Assembly: GCA_937951345.1 (NCBI GenBank)
Contig: CALFCF010000018.1
Span: 1-64,000, forward strand
Reading direction: 5' to 3'
Length of the DNA: 64,000 bases
Source of the DNA: an uncultured Granulosicoccaceae bacterium
Lineage (GTDB): Bacteria; Pseudomonadota; Gammaproteobacteria; Granulosicoccales; Granulosicoccaceae
Shown: one piece after another, positions 1-8,346 of the stretch
Position numbering within the stretch: the first letter of the stretch is position 1
Layout of the letters: each line of letters starts with the position of its first letter
Position numbers and translations under genes: made by a program
The notes under the pieces: generated by a model
What the model was told of the DNA's origin: nothing
What the model saw: only the letters and a program-made list of their open reading frames with translations
Databases searched by the model: none

Positions 1-137
1 GCACTGATCTCGATGCACTGATTGATCTGTCATCCGAGACGGATCAGCCGCTGGTTGTCACAGACGATGATTCCCGGGATATCGGGGTGATAGATAAAAC
101 AACGCTACTAAAGGGTATACAGGGGGGCAAAGCATGA
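1..137 (+). CDS. proV: C-terminal end of a ProV-type ABC transporter ATPase (CBS domain), partial
   Basis: Only the last 44 codons are inside the window (reading frame starts at base 3, stop TGA 135-137). The segment reads like the second half of a CBS domain, with PLVVTDDDSRDIGVID followed by a Thr-Thr-Leu-Leu helix, which is how glycine-betaine/proline ATPases (ProV/OpuAA) end. The stop overlaps the start of the next gene in an ATGA, so the two are translationally coupled. The downstream permease supports the ProV assignment. The nucleotide-binding domain lies outside the window and cannot be checked. Confidence 0.75.
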   Translation, partial: TDLDALIDLSSETDQPLVVTDDDSRDIGVIDKTTLLKGIQGGKA

Positions 138-1705
138 GTGAATCAGGACTCATACCGGAGCGTCGTTCTGTAGCCGCAGGCGTTGCAGAATTTGCAGGTG
201 AAAATCACGAGTACTATGAAACGGAATTCAAACGTATTCAAAGCAAGACTGGCTTTACCTTTAGCTGGAATATGGCAGCGGCGCTGTTGGGACCGGTCTG
301 GGGGGCTTTACGCGGGCTCTGGGGGTTTTTCTGGACTTTTCTAATTCTCGAATTGTTCGCGCTTGTGCAGATAGGTCGTGGCTTATGGGGTGACCTTGGC
401 GCTGAACATATTGCGCGTTATGAGCGGTTGATAGCTAATATATCCAAGCGCGAACAACAGGCCAAAGATTTAGTCGCTGCAGGCGATCAGGCTGATGCTG
501 ATGCCAAGCTTAAAATAGCTGAAAACCTGAAAAAGGTGGCAGGTGATGTTAAAGAGCAAGCTGAACTGGCATCGCAGGAAGCATTGACGATTTTAGTTAC
601 CGGACTGGTCCTGCTTGTATTGGTTAAATTAGTTGCCGGCTTGTATGCCAATTTTGCGTATGAAAAACAATACCTGCGCTGGCGTGCTAACAAACCAGTG
701 CAGTCGGGTTTGAAAAAATCAAGCGGCTGGTTTGGTATTTTTCTAATGGTTGCCATATGGCCGCTTACACTATTTCGTTTCACCGTAGCAGACCCCGACG
801 GTAAGCTGTCAGCGCTTACTAATGGCTTTCTGGGTGGTCGTTTGCCGATCACGGAGTTCCCGGTGGGCAAAGAGTATTTCTCGATACTTGCAAAGAAAGG
901 AGACGCCGGATTTGACTGGCTCGCCACCAATTTCAGCGATGTATTTGATGGCATAACAAAAACTATTCGAACGGTATTGGATGGCTTGGAAATAATATTG
1001 ATCGATACGCCATGGCCGGTTGTTATGGTGGTTATAGTTGTTATGGCTTTTCGACTAGCAGGTATTCGCGTCGCAATATTTACGGCCGCATCGCTGCTTT
1101 ATCTCGCGTTTATGGGTTTGTGGGAAATTTCGATGATAACCGTCGCACTCATTGGTGCTGGTGCATTTTTATGTATCCTGTTCGGGATCCCATTAGGGAT
1201 ATGGTTTGGTAAATCCCGGCGCGCTTATGCAATGGCAGAGCCTGTGCTGGATTTTATGCAGACGATGCCGGCATTTGTTTACCTGATTCCTATCATTGCT
1301 TTTTTTGGTACCGGTAAACCGCCCGGTGTTCTTGCGACAATAATTTTTGCCATGCCTCCTGTCATTCGACTAACTGCATTGGGTATGCGTGGTGTACCTG
1401 AATCCACTAAAGAGGCGGCGGTTGCTTTTGGTTGTTCGAAATGGCAATTGCTGCGTAACGTTGAAATACCGCTAGCTATGCCGTCCATTATGACCGGTAT
1501 CAATCAGACCATACTGATGTCTCTATCCATGGTTGTCATAGCGTCACTAATCGGGGCAGAGGGACTTGGCGCATCCATACTGGAAGCTCTGCAGTACGCC
1601 GCCAAAGGCCAAGGCTTACTGGCAGGATTGGCGATACTGTTTTGCGCCATGGTTATTGATCGCATAGCACAGGGTATGTACCGTAAGAAAATGGAAGGTG
1701 CATAA
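134..1705 (+). CDS. ProW-like glycine betaine/proline ABC permease with a long N-terminal extension
   Basis: Inner-membrane permease of the quaternary-ammonium/proline uptake family. The C-terminal half (about residues 280-520) carries the binding-protein-dependent permease domain, with the EAA-type loop around ESTKEAAVAFGCSKWQ and the usual five or so membrane helices. At 523 residues it is far longer than ordinary ProW (about 280-355). The first 200 residues hold a DUF2628-like stretch (SWNMAAALLGPVWGALRGLW), two hydrophobic segments and, between them, a charged, probably coiled-coil region (about 95-145). Start overlaps the upstream ATPase stop (ATGA). No binding-protein gene follows in the window; it may lie upstream. 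The permease assignment is firm; the role of the extension is unknown. Confidence 0.85.
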   Translation: MSESGLIPERRSVAAGVAEFAGENHEYYETEFKRIQSKTGFTFSWNMAAALLGPVWGALRGLWGFFWTFLILELFALVQIGRGLWGDLGAEHIARYERLIANISKREQQAKDLVAAGDQADADAKLKIAENLKKVAGDVKEQAELASQEALTILVTGLVLLVLVKLVAGLYANFAYEKQYLRWRANKPVQSGLKKSSGWFGIFLMVAIWPLTLFRFTVADPDGKLSALTNGFLGGRLPITEFPVGKEYFSILAKKGDAGFDWLATNFSDVFDGITKTIRTVLDGLEIILIDTPWPVVMVVIVVMAFRLAGIRVAIFTAASLLYLAFMGLWEISMITVALIGAGAFLCILFGIPLGIWFGKSRRAYAMAEPVLDFMQTMPAFVYLIPIIAFFGTGKPPGVLATIIFAMPPVIRLTALGMRGVPESTKEAAVAFGCSKWQLLRNVEIPLAMPSIMTGINQTILMSLSMVVIASLIGAEGLGASILEALQYAAKGQGLLAGLAILFCAMVIDRIAQGMYRKKMEGA

Positions 1706-1754
1706 GCTTTAGGCTTGTGCCGAACAAGCGTCATAGTCAGACAGGTAGAACGTA

Positions 1755-2654
1755 ATGTCCGATTCTGCAAATCAGTCCAATGCATCCCGGTGGGGGATCA
1801 ATAACGATTATGCTCCGTTGCATGATGTGCTATTGGGCGTTCCGGAATATTTCAAATGGGTGGAAGCCGGTCCGTTAATCGGACGCACACTGGCTAATGC
1901 GCATAAGACTGGCGTCAAATTTGACCTGCAGTTGGCGATGTCTCAGCACTCGGAAATGGTGCGCATTTATGAAGAGAACGGTGTGCGTTGTCACTATCTG
2001 GATTCTGATCCGGTGTTGCATCGCAATTTTTTCGCTCGCGACAGTTCAGCGATGACACCGTGGGGTGCACTGATATGTCATATGCAACTAAAAGTGCGCC
2101 GGGCAGACTATGTAACCACCATTCGTTTTTATCAGGAGAACAATATTCCCATCTGGCAGTATGCAACCGCCGGTCATTTCGAAGGTGGGGATTTTGTTAT
2201 CGTAGGGCCTGGCAAGGTGTTGATTGGCTATTGCGGCGAACGCTCGGAGCAGGCGGGCTCTGAACAGGTGGCGGAGTTTGTCAGAGCCGAAGGCTGGGAA
2301 GCGATCACAGCACCTATTAGCCGTGAGTTTGTGCATATGGACGGTTTGGTAGTGCCACTGGCTGACAAACTATTGGTGGCCTGTCTGGATGCGATGGAAC
2401 CGTGGCTGGTCAAACAACTGCGCGACTGGGGTTTTGACTTTGTCGATGTCGGTTATCGTGAAGCCAGTAATCTGGGTGTTAATTTGGTTGCGCTTGGTAA
2501 CGACAAGGTCTTGTCGATGAAGGGTGCTGATAACCTGAACGAAAAGATGCGTTCACTCGGATTTGAAGTCTACGAACCCGATATGTCGATGTTTACGCTG
2601 GGTGGCGGAGGTGTGCACTGCCTTGCGCAGGCTTTATGTCGCGATGAAGCCTGA
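1755..2654 (+). CDS. Amidinotransferase/dimethylarginine dimethylaminohydrolase family protein
   Basis: Cytoplasmic enzyme of the guanidine-modifying superfamily (pentein fold; arginine deiminase, DDAH, amidinotransferases). The landmarks are in order: Arg95-Asp96 (FARDSS), EGGD at 143-146, His194-x-Asp196 (FVHMDG) and a C-terminal nucleophile Cys289 in GGGGVHCLAQ. The 299-residue length suits the DDAH-like branch. Likely chemistry is attack on a guanidino carbon, for example methylarginine to citrulline plus methylamine, but arginine deiminase or amidino-transfer activity is not excluded. It lies 49 bases after the permease on the same strand, so a link with uptake of a methylated or guanidino compound is possible. 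Start ATG has AGGTAGAA upstream. Confidence 0.75.
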   Translation: MSDSANQSNASRWGINNDYAPLHDVLLGVPEYFKWVEAGPLIGRTLANAHKTGVKFDLQLAMSQHSEMVRIYEENGVRCHYLDSDPVLHRNFFARDSSAMTPWGALICHMQLKVRRADYVTTIRFYQENNIPIWQYATAGHFEGGDFVIVGPGKVLIGYCGERSEQAGSEQVAEFVRAEGWEAITAPISREFVHMDGLVVPLADKLLVACLDAMEPWLVKQLRDWGFDFVDVGYREASNLGVNLVALGNDKVLSMKGADNLNEKMRSLGFEVYEPDMSMFTLGGGGVHCLAQALCRDEA

Positions 2655-2755
2655 TTGTCATTCCATGCAGTGTCGTGTCACTGAAAAACACTGGTTTCGC
2701 TATTCGGCTTTTTTATCTTTGACCCCGTCACTACAAAACCCATAAGGCATCTCAC

Positions 2756-3532
2756 TTGGAATCCGCATCCGGACAGGAACAACCGGTTCTGGAGACACAT
2801 CAGTTGTGTTTCAGTTTTCATAGCAAGCGGGTACTTGATGATGTCACGATGCACGTTCACAAAGGCCAGTTTGTTGTACTTCTGGGGGCCAATGGCGCCG
2901 GTAAAACAACGCTATTTTCATTGATCACCGGTTTGTATGCCTCTGACCTCGGGCAGGTGTTCATTGGCGGCAGTGACTTACGTACGCGAACCCAACAGGC
3001 GCTTGCTCAGATCGGTGTGGTATTTCAAAAACCTACGATTGATCGTGATTTGTCGGTCTTGCAGAACTTACGCTATTTTTGCCAGCTGCAAGGAATAGCG
3101 CGTAGTGATGCTAAAACTCAAATTGCGCTTGCACTTGAACAGCATAGCTTGAGTGAGTTAGCTGGACGCAAGGTGATGCAGCTTAGTGGAGGGCAGCAGC
3201 GCAGACTGGAACTGGCGCGTGCACTGTTACATAAACCTGAGTTGCTGCTGATGGATGAGGCTACAGTGGGGCTTGATCATGAAAGTCGAACCGCATTTTT
3301 AAACAGCACCTTGCAGTTATGTCGTGATAATAAAACCGGCGTGCTGTGGGCTACGCACTTGATGGATGAGGTGGCTTCTGCTGATTACCTGTATCTGCTA
3401 CACCAAGGAAAAATAGTAGCTCACGGTACCATTCCTGCCTTACTTGCCCAACATCAGCAATCAACACTGGATGGTTTATACCGTCATTTGGTACAAACTG
3501 ACGTGTCAACAAATCAGGGTCCGGGCGCATGA
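2756..3532 (+). CDS. ABC transporter ATP-binding protein, PQQ-alcohol-dehydrogenase-system type
   Basis: ATPase of an ABC-2 type exporter. Walker A GANGAGKT (44-51), Q-loop in GVVFQKP (about 88-93), signature LSGGQ (143-147), Walker B LLLMDEAT (163-170) and H-loop His201 are all intact, so it should be active. The only in-frame start that keeps the N-terminal strand is TTG at 2756; the upstream AAGG is weak, so the start is uncertain. It overlaps the permease gene in an ATGA. This pair is the type found beside Ped/Exa-like PQQ alcohol dehydrogenase genes, and the pqq operon is directly convergent. The transported substrate is not known for the family. Confidence 0.85.
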   Translation: MESASGQEQPVLETHQLCFSFHSKRVLDDVTMHVHKGQFVVLLGANGAGKTTLFSLITGLYASDLGQVFIGGSDLRTRTQQALAQIGVVFQKPTIDRDLSVLQNLRYFCQLQGIARSDAKTQIALALEQHSLSELAGRKVMQLSGGQQRRLELARALLHKPELLLMDEATVGLDHESRTAFLNSTLQLCRDNKTGVLWATHLMDEVASADYLYLLHQGKIVAHGTIPALLAQHQQSTLDGLYRHLVQTDVSTNQGPGA

Positions 3533-4335
3533 ATGCGCAACATGCGTTGCGCTGTCTTTATGGCATCGTCTCACGTGAAAGTTTGCGCTTTCTGAATCAA
3601 CGGGGACGATTTTTTGCTGCGCTGGTCAGGCCACTTGTCTGGTTGTTTATATTTGCTGCGGGTTTCCGCTCGATACTAGGTGTATCGATCGTCCCCCCGT
3701 ATCAAACTTATATCCTGTATGAAGAGTACATTACGCCGGGTTTGTTGGGGATGATATTACTCTTCAATGGTATGCAAAGTTCATTATCGATGGTCTACGA
3801 TCGCGAGATGGGCAGTATGCGTCTTTTGCTGGTGTCACCACTGCCGCGTTGGTACCTTTTATTGTGCAAGTTGTTGGCAGGGGTTGCGGTTGCGTTGCTG
3901 CAATCGTATGTTTTTCTAGCCATCGCCTGGTTCTGGGATATACACCCACCTGTGTTTGGCTATCTTCTGGTGTTACCTGCGTTAGTTTTATCAGGTTTAA
4001 TGTTGGGTGCACTGGGCTTGATGTTGTCGTCGTTCGTTAAGCAACTGGAAAATTTTGCCGGCGTGATGAATTTCGTTATCTTTCCGATGTTTTTTGCCTC
4101 GTCAGCCCTCTACCCATTGTGGCAGATACGGGATGCCAGTGAATGGTTGTACTGGGTCGGTTATCTGAACCCGTTTACGCACGGGATCGAGCTGATCCGT
4201 TTCGCGTTGTATCTGCAGTTTAGCTGGCAGTCTGCAGCCGTGGTGGTGGTGTGCACCCTGGTGTTTCTTTCGGTGGCAGTTGTTGGCTACGATCCGTTAC
4301 GCGGTTCGCTGGCGCGTAAGATTGATGCACGCTAG
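3529..4335 (+). CDS. pedC: ABC-2 type permease, PedC-like (PQQ alcohol oxidation system)
   Basis: Integral inner-membrane permease of 268 residues with about six hydrophobic segments and the ABC-2 family layout, ending in a short basic tail. It shares the gene order and length of PedC-type permeases linked to PQQ-dependent alcohol dehydrogenases. The ATG overlaps the ATPase stop by four bases. The stop lies only two bases from the stop of pqqE on the opposite strand, so the two operons converge with no visible terminator between them. The family assignment rests on context and overall similarity; the cargo is unknown. Confidence 0.8.
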   Translation: MNAQHALRCLYGIVSRESLRFLNQRGRFFAALVRPLVWLFIFAAGFRSILGVSIVPPYQTYILYEEYITPGLLGMILLFNGMQSSLSMVYDREMGSMRLLLVSPLPRWYLLLCKLLAGVAVALLQSYVFLAIAWFWDIHPPVFGYLLVLPALVLSGLMLGALGLMLSSFVKQLENFAGVMNFVIFPMFFASSALYPLWQIRDASEWLYWVGYLNPFTHGIELIRFALYLQFSWQSAAVVVVCTLVFLSVAVVGYDPLRGSLARKIDAR

Positions 4336-4337
4336 TG

Positions 4338-5537
4338 TCATCGCTTTAACAGAATAGCGGCGCCGTCCCGACCCTCACTGAGCTTACCGGATGCTTTGGG
4401 GTCACGAAAAACGAGTTTGTGTTCCTGTGGATTCGGTGCCGGAAGCTGTGTTGCACGTGCGATAGCCTGATCAACATGATGGCGCTCAGGTGATTTGCTG
4501 CAAACCGGGTCAGCGGCATAGGGATCACCCGTCATCATGTATGCCTGACAGCGGCAGCCGCCCAGATCATCGTCCTGCTCCGGGCATGAGCGACAGGGTT
4601 CTTTCATCCAACTCTTGCCACGGAAGTGGTTGAAAGCCTCTGAGTCATACCAGATGGATTCAATCGACTGATCTTTAGCATTGGGGAATGTAAGCTCGGG
4701 CAACATTTTTGCGGTGTGGCAAGGTAGTGCTGTGCCATCGGGGGTTATTGTCAGAAAGACATTACCCCAGCCATTCATACAACGCTTGGGCCTGTTCTCA
4801 TAATAGTCCGGCACCACAAACAGTATGCGAATCCGATCGCTATAACGTTCGCGATATTCAGCGGTTATTTTCTCAGCTCGTTCAATCTGTTTTTTAGATG
4901 GCAGCAATTGATCACGATTTAGCATGGCCCATGAATAATATTGTGTATTCGCCAGCTCTAATGTTTCCGCACCAAGCTCTAGTGCAAGGTCTATGATTTT
5001 GTCGATAACATCTATGTTCAAGCGATGTATCACACAATTCATCACCATCGGCCAATCGTGGTCTTTGATTAATGCAGCAACTTTCTGTTTCAGTCCGAAT
5101 GTTTTGGTGTTGGACAGAAAATCATTTAGCTCGCGAGTCGAATCCTGAAAAGACAGCTGGATATGGTCGAGGCCTGCATCTTTTAGTCCGCGTGCACGTT
5201 TTTCATTCAGACCAACACCGGATGTCAGCAGGTTGGTATAAAAACCCAGTTGTCTGGCTTCAGCAACTAACACCTCAAGATCATCTCGCAGCATTGGTTC
5301 ACCGCCTGAAAACCCACACTGCACACTACCGAGCTTGCGTGCTTCACGTAAGACTTTAAGCCAGGTGTCAGTGTCTATTTCGTTTTTAACCTGATCGAAT
5401 CCGATCGGGTTGTAACAGAATGCGCAATGCAGCGGGCATCGATAGGTAAGTTCAGCCAGTAGCCACAGTGGCGGCCCCGGTCGGTCATTGGTGTCCGATT
5501 CGGCTGTTGATATTTGATTGACTGGATTCGCGGTCAT
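4338..5537 (-). CDS. pqqE: PQQ biosynthesis radical SAM enzyme PqqE
   Basis: Radical SAM enzyme that makes the Glu-Tyr carbon-carbon crosslink in the PqqA peptide, the first committed step of pyrroloquinoline quinone synthesis. The SAM cluster motif C-x3-C-x2-C is Cys34, Cys38, Cys41 (TYRCPLHCAFC). The C-terminal SPASM region has its own cysteines (CMNGWGN, LPCHTAK, CRSCPE, GGCRC, DPVC). At 399 residues it is slightly longer than the usual 370-380, with extra residues at both ends. It is the last gene of a pqqABCDE series read leftward; pqqD ends 24 bases upstream of its start. Confidence 0.96.
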   Translation of the reverse strand: MTANPVNQISTAESDTNDRPGPPLWLLAELTYRCPLHCAFCYNPIGFDQVKNEIDTDTWLKVLREARKLGSVQCGFSGGEPMLRDDLEVLVAEARQLGFYTNLLTSGVGLNEKRARGLKDAGLDHIQLSFQDSTRELNDFLSNTKTFGLKQKVAALIKDHDWPMVMNCVIHRLNIDVIDKIIDLALELGAETLELANTQYYSWAMLNRDQLLPSKKQIERAEKITAEYRERYSDRIRILFVVPDYYENRPKRCMNGWGNVFLTITPDGTALPCHTAKMLPELTFPNAKDQSIESIWYDSEAFNHFRGKSWMKEPCRSCPEQDDDLGGCRCQAYMMTGDPYAADPVCSKSPERHHVDQAIARATQLPAPNPQEHKLVFRDPKASGKLSEGRDGAAILLKR

Positions 5538-5561
5538 TCTCGGATACCTCCGGTGTACGCA

Positions 5562-5849
5562 TCAGGCGGATGCAATAAGAATCCAGTTTTGCTCAAGTGC
5601 GACTGATAAAAAGCCAACCACATCATTTTCCAGACCGGTTTGCTCAAAGTCTTTTTCGAGCAACTCAATCACAGATTCAATGTTACGTTCGCCGTCGCAG
5701 CGTCGCAGAATTTCAGCTGCACTTTGATTGAGCTTTATCATGCCCTCAGGGTATAGCAGTACCCAGGTATCCTGTGCTTCTTCGAACTGCAACCGGTAGC
5801 CGTTGGATATTTTCACGATGCCGGTCTTATCAATAGTTTCTGATGCCAT
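5562..5849 (-). CDS. pqqD: PqqA-binding chaperone PqqD
   Basis: Small (95-residue) peptide chaperone that binds PqqA and presents it to PqqE. The sequence shows the family pattern: an N-terminal beta-rich part (YRLQFEEAQDTWVLLYPEG), then the helical core KLNQSAAEILRRCDG followed by an acidic helix. It is a separate gene, not fused to pqqC or pqqE as in some bacteria. It sits 36 bases after pqqC and 24 bases before pqqE on the same strand, consistent with one transcript. Confidence 0.95.
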   Translation of the reverse strand: MASETIDKTGIVKISNGYRLQFEEAQDTWVLLYPEGMIKLNQSAAEILRRCDGERNIESVIELLEKDFEQTGLENDVVGFLSVALEQNWILIASA

Positions 5850-5885
5850 GTGAATTGTATTCGCTCTTTGTTTAGACGAACCTTT

Positions 5886-6650
5886 TCAGTTTGTATCTGC
5901 GTTTTGACTGATTTCTGCCAATGTTGGCAAGGGCGCTCTGTCGGGTAGCCCATAGCGATCTGCCATCGCGTCGCTGATCTGCCACAGGATATCAAGTTTA
6001 AATTGCAGAATAGCTAGCGCGCGTTGTTGCAGTTCTGCCGTGTTGAAATAATCCAGGGTGATAGATAGTCCGTGTTCCACATCGCGTCTGGCCTGACTCA
6101 CTCTGTTACGAAAATACTGCAAACCGCCTGATTCGATCCATGGGTAGTGTTCCGGCCAGGTTGCAAGTCTTTGCTTGTGAATTGCAGGTGCGAATAGCTC
6201 GGTGAGTGATGCGCACACAGATTCCTGCCAAGGACGTGTTCGCGCAAAATTGACATAGGCATCAATTGCGAACCGTACACCGGGCAGGACATGGCGAAGG
6301 TCGGTAATTTCCTCTCGTGATAAACCGGTTGCTGTGCCGAGCTTTATCCACGCTTCAATGCCGCCAGGATCATCACCATATCCGTCATGGTCAAGAATTC
6401 GTTGTATCCATTCTCGTCTTATCTCACGATCATCACAGGCGGCAAGAACGGCAGCGTCTTTTATTGGAATGGATTGTTGATAGTAAAACCTGTTTGCCAC
6501 CCAACCGCGTATTTGTGTTTTGGTTGCCTGACCGGTATTGAGCATCACGTTGTAAGGATGATGAATATGATAGGCAGCACCCTGCGCACGCAGTTGTGAT
6601 TCGAACTCTTCGCGATCCCAGCAATCGGATTGGTTAACGTTCTTCGGCAT
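5886..6650 (-). CDS. pqqC: Pyrroloquinoline-quinone synthase PqqC
   Basis: Cofactor-free oxidase of the heme-oxygenase/TenA fold that carries out the last ring closure and eight-electron oxidation to PQQ. Length 254 is normal. Typical stretches are visible: YHIHHPYN near residue 30, [11 protein letters not shown] around 49-59, ILDHDGYG around 87-94, and [13 protein letters not shown] in the C-terminal third. It begins two bases after the pqqB stop, so the two genes are tightly coupled. Confidence 0.96.
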   Translation of the reverse strand: MPKNVNQSDCWDREEFESQLRAQGAAYHIHHPYNVMLNTGQATKTQIRGWVANRFYYQQSIPIKDAAVLAACDDREIRREWIQRILDHDGYGDDPGGIEAWIKLGTATGLSREEITDLRHVLPGVRFAIDAYVNFARTRPWQESVCASLTELFAPAIHKQRLATWPEHYPWIESGGLQYFRNRVSQARRDVEHGLSITLDYFNTAELQQRALAILQFKLDILWQISDAMADRYGLPDRAPLPTLAEISQNADTN

Positions 6651-6652
6651 AG

Positions 6653-7603
6653 TTAATTACTGCTTGTGCCTGTTTTGTTTTCCTGTATATCGATCAGCAT
6701 ACCATCGTAGGCCACTTCTATGTTTTGCCGATCCAACTCTGCGCGTTGAGAGCTGTTTTCATCCAGAATCGGATTAGTGTTGTTGATATGAATGAGGATT
6801 TTGCGTGTAGAAGAGGGTAGTTTTCCCAACCATTCAAGCATGCCGCCTTCACCCGTTTGTGGCAGATGACCCATAGCGCGTGCGGTACGTGCCGAGATAC
6901 CAGCTTCCTGCATTTCATTGTCGGTCCACATCGTGCCATCGACCAGCACAACATTAGCGCGTTGCATCGCGTCCCAGACATGGGGTTCCATTTGCCCCAG
7001 CCCCGGTGCATAGAATACAGAGCGGTCGTTTGTGTTGTCCGTCATTAGTACACCGACAGTATCACCCGGCACCGGATGATCACGACGAGGTGAGTAGGGT
7101 GGTGCGTTGCTTAGCAGTGGCAGTACTTCTACTTTGATGTCGTGCGCGCCCGGAATAGCGTCATAGCAATTGCCGGGCTCGACCCGGTGCCACTGCGTAC
7201 CGGCATAGTGAGACAGCACGTTTAGCAACGGGTTGCCAGTACTCAGATCTTCTTTGACCGGTTCGGTGCACCAAAGGCAAAGTGGTTGCGCATGTTCACG
7301 CAGCATAAGAAGGCCAGTGGTGTGGTCAATCTGTGCATCCAGCAGAAAAATACTGGCTATTTTTGTATCGCGAACGCCTTGCACAGGTTGCAACTGTGGT
7401 GTTTGTTTGAGCTGCGTCAGAATATCGGGGGATGCATTGAACAAAAGCCAGTCTTTTTCGTTGCCGGTAACTGCGATAGAGGATTGTGTTCTAGCTTGTG
7501 CACTAATAGATCCCGTGCGCTGTCCGTTGCACATTTTGCAATTGCAATTCCACTGAGGAAATCCCCCGCCCGCAGCAGAACCGAGAACACGTATTTTCAA
7601 CAC
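6653..7603 (-). CDS. pqqB: PQQ biosynthesis metallo-hydroxylase PqqB
   Basis: Metallo-beta-lactamase-fold protein needed for hydroxylation of the crosslinked Tyr in the PQQ precursor. The N-terminus [20 protein letters not shown], the cysteine cluster CNCKMC (about 20-25) and the [11 protein letters not shown] segment are hallmarks of the family. Length 316 is slightly above the common 300-305 because of a short C-terminal tail. It is separated from pqqA by an unusually long 310-base gap that contains a stem-loop. Confidence 0.96.
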   Translation of the reverse strand: MLKIRVLGSAAGGGFPQWNCNCKMCNGQRTGSISAQARTQSSIAVTGNEKDWLLFNASPDILTQLKQTPQLQPVQGVRDTKIASIFLLDAQIDHTTGLLMLREHAQPLCLWCTEPVKEDLSTGNPLLNVLSHYAGTQWHRVEPGNCYDAIPGAHDIKVEVLPLLSNAPPYSPRRDHPVPGDTVGVLMTDNTNDRSVFYAPGLGQMEPHVWDAMQRANVVLVDGTMWTDNEMQEAGISARTARAMGHLPQTGEGGMLEWLGKLPSSTRKILIHINNTNPILDENSSQRAELDRQNIEVAYDGMLIDIQENKTGTSSN

Positions 7604-7913
7604 GTCAATAAACCCTGTCTGTTAAGTGAAGGCGCTAAATAGCGGTATTGTATATAGCGATTGTTATGCAAGGCTAACGTTGTCCACGCAATTAAGTCGT
7701 TGCACGTCGGTGGTTGCAGGAGTTTGTTGACGTAGCTATTGATGAAATTACCGAAGACGGAATCTTTCGAGTATTTTCGCGGAAAATTTCTTGGATACAA
7801 CCGGAAGTATAAATACGGGTAGAACGAGGTGTTAAAACGAGAGCAAAGCGTGAATGTAGCCAACCGGATGCGTACACCGGTTGGCTGCATGGGTATATCT
7901 AGTTAACGACTGC
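7604..7913 (-). other. Long pqqA-pqqB intergenic spacer
   Basis: This 310-base stretch separates pqqA from pqqB. It holds the stem-loop at 7859-7885 and an AT-rich part closer to pqqB that could carry a secondary promoter or an mRNA processing site. The open frames in it begin inside the hairpin and have no family resemblance, so no gene is called. The spacing would let pqqA peptide be made in excess over the enzymes, as is known for other pqq operons. Confidence 0.6.
7859..7885 (-). terminator. Stem-loop downstream of pqqA (attenuator or mRNA stabiliser)
   Basis: Perfect inverted repeat GCCAACCGG / CCGGTTGGC (9 bp) with a 9-base loop, 28 bases after the pqqA stop. No T-run follows on the minus strand, so it is not a classical intrinsic terminator. 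A partial terminator or 3'-end stabiliser favouring pqqA over pqqB-E is the likely role. Confidence 0.65.
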
Positions 7914-7988
7914 TTAGCGGTTTGCAAAATACATAGTGATTTCGAAACCGTAGCGTACGTCAATGGCTACTGGTGTTTCCCATTTCAT
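7914..7988 (-). CDS. pqqA: PQQ precursor peptide PqqA
   Basis: Twenty-four-residue ribosomal precursor of PQQ. It starts MKWETPVAID and ends GFEITMYFANR, matching the family pattern in which the Glu and Tyr of E-x3-Y (here Glu16 and Tyr20) are crosslinked by PqqE and become the cofactor. The ATG at 7988-7986 is preceded by GGGAGAG at a good distance. The gene is too short for routine ORF calling and is the first gene of the leftward pqq operon. Confidence 0.95.
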   Translation of the reverse strand: MKWETPVAIDVRYGFEITMYFANR

Positions 7989-8346
7989 AGTGCTCTCCCA
8001 GGTTGGTAATTTATACAACTACTTCTAATGGTGATATCCGTTGAAAATTCCACCTTGCCGTTTGATGTGGTTTGACGGGTATTCAACGGGTACGTGTCCA
8101 ACACCTGAAACTGACAAAGCGATCAAGCACTTACATCAATCAAGTTGGTTGGAAACTCCACAATAAGTATGAACCACGCGGCGAAAAAAAGTAAGAGTGA
8201 TTTTCTGTAAGTATAGAGAATGTTGTAAATTCAATCACTTGCAGACATTAACGGTAGCTATAGGGTGCGATCCGTTAATTCAGTACTACTGTTCCCTGCA
8301 GTTTGTCGCAGATTATTGCCGCTGCTATTCCGGATTTTGCAACGGT
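7989..8346. promoter_or_regulatory. Upstream region of pqqA
   Basis: About 358 bases without a credible gene, expected to hold the pqqA promoter. I see no confident -35/-10 pair. The notable element is an inverted repeat, ATTAACGG (8247-8254) and CCGTTAAT (8272-8279) with a 17-base spacer. It lies 68 bases past the end of the GFA gene and about 260 bases before pqqA, so it could be an operator or the 3' hairpin of the GFA transcript. Confidence 0.4.

Noticed and set aside
7597-7890. 97-codon minus-strand frame between pqqA and pqqB
   Set aside because: It starts inside the stem-loop, overlaps the pqqB start and has no recognisable domain or ribosome binding site.
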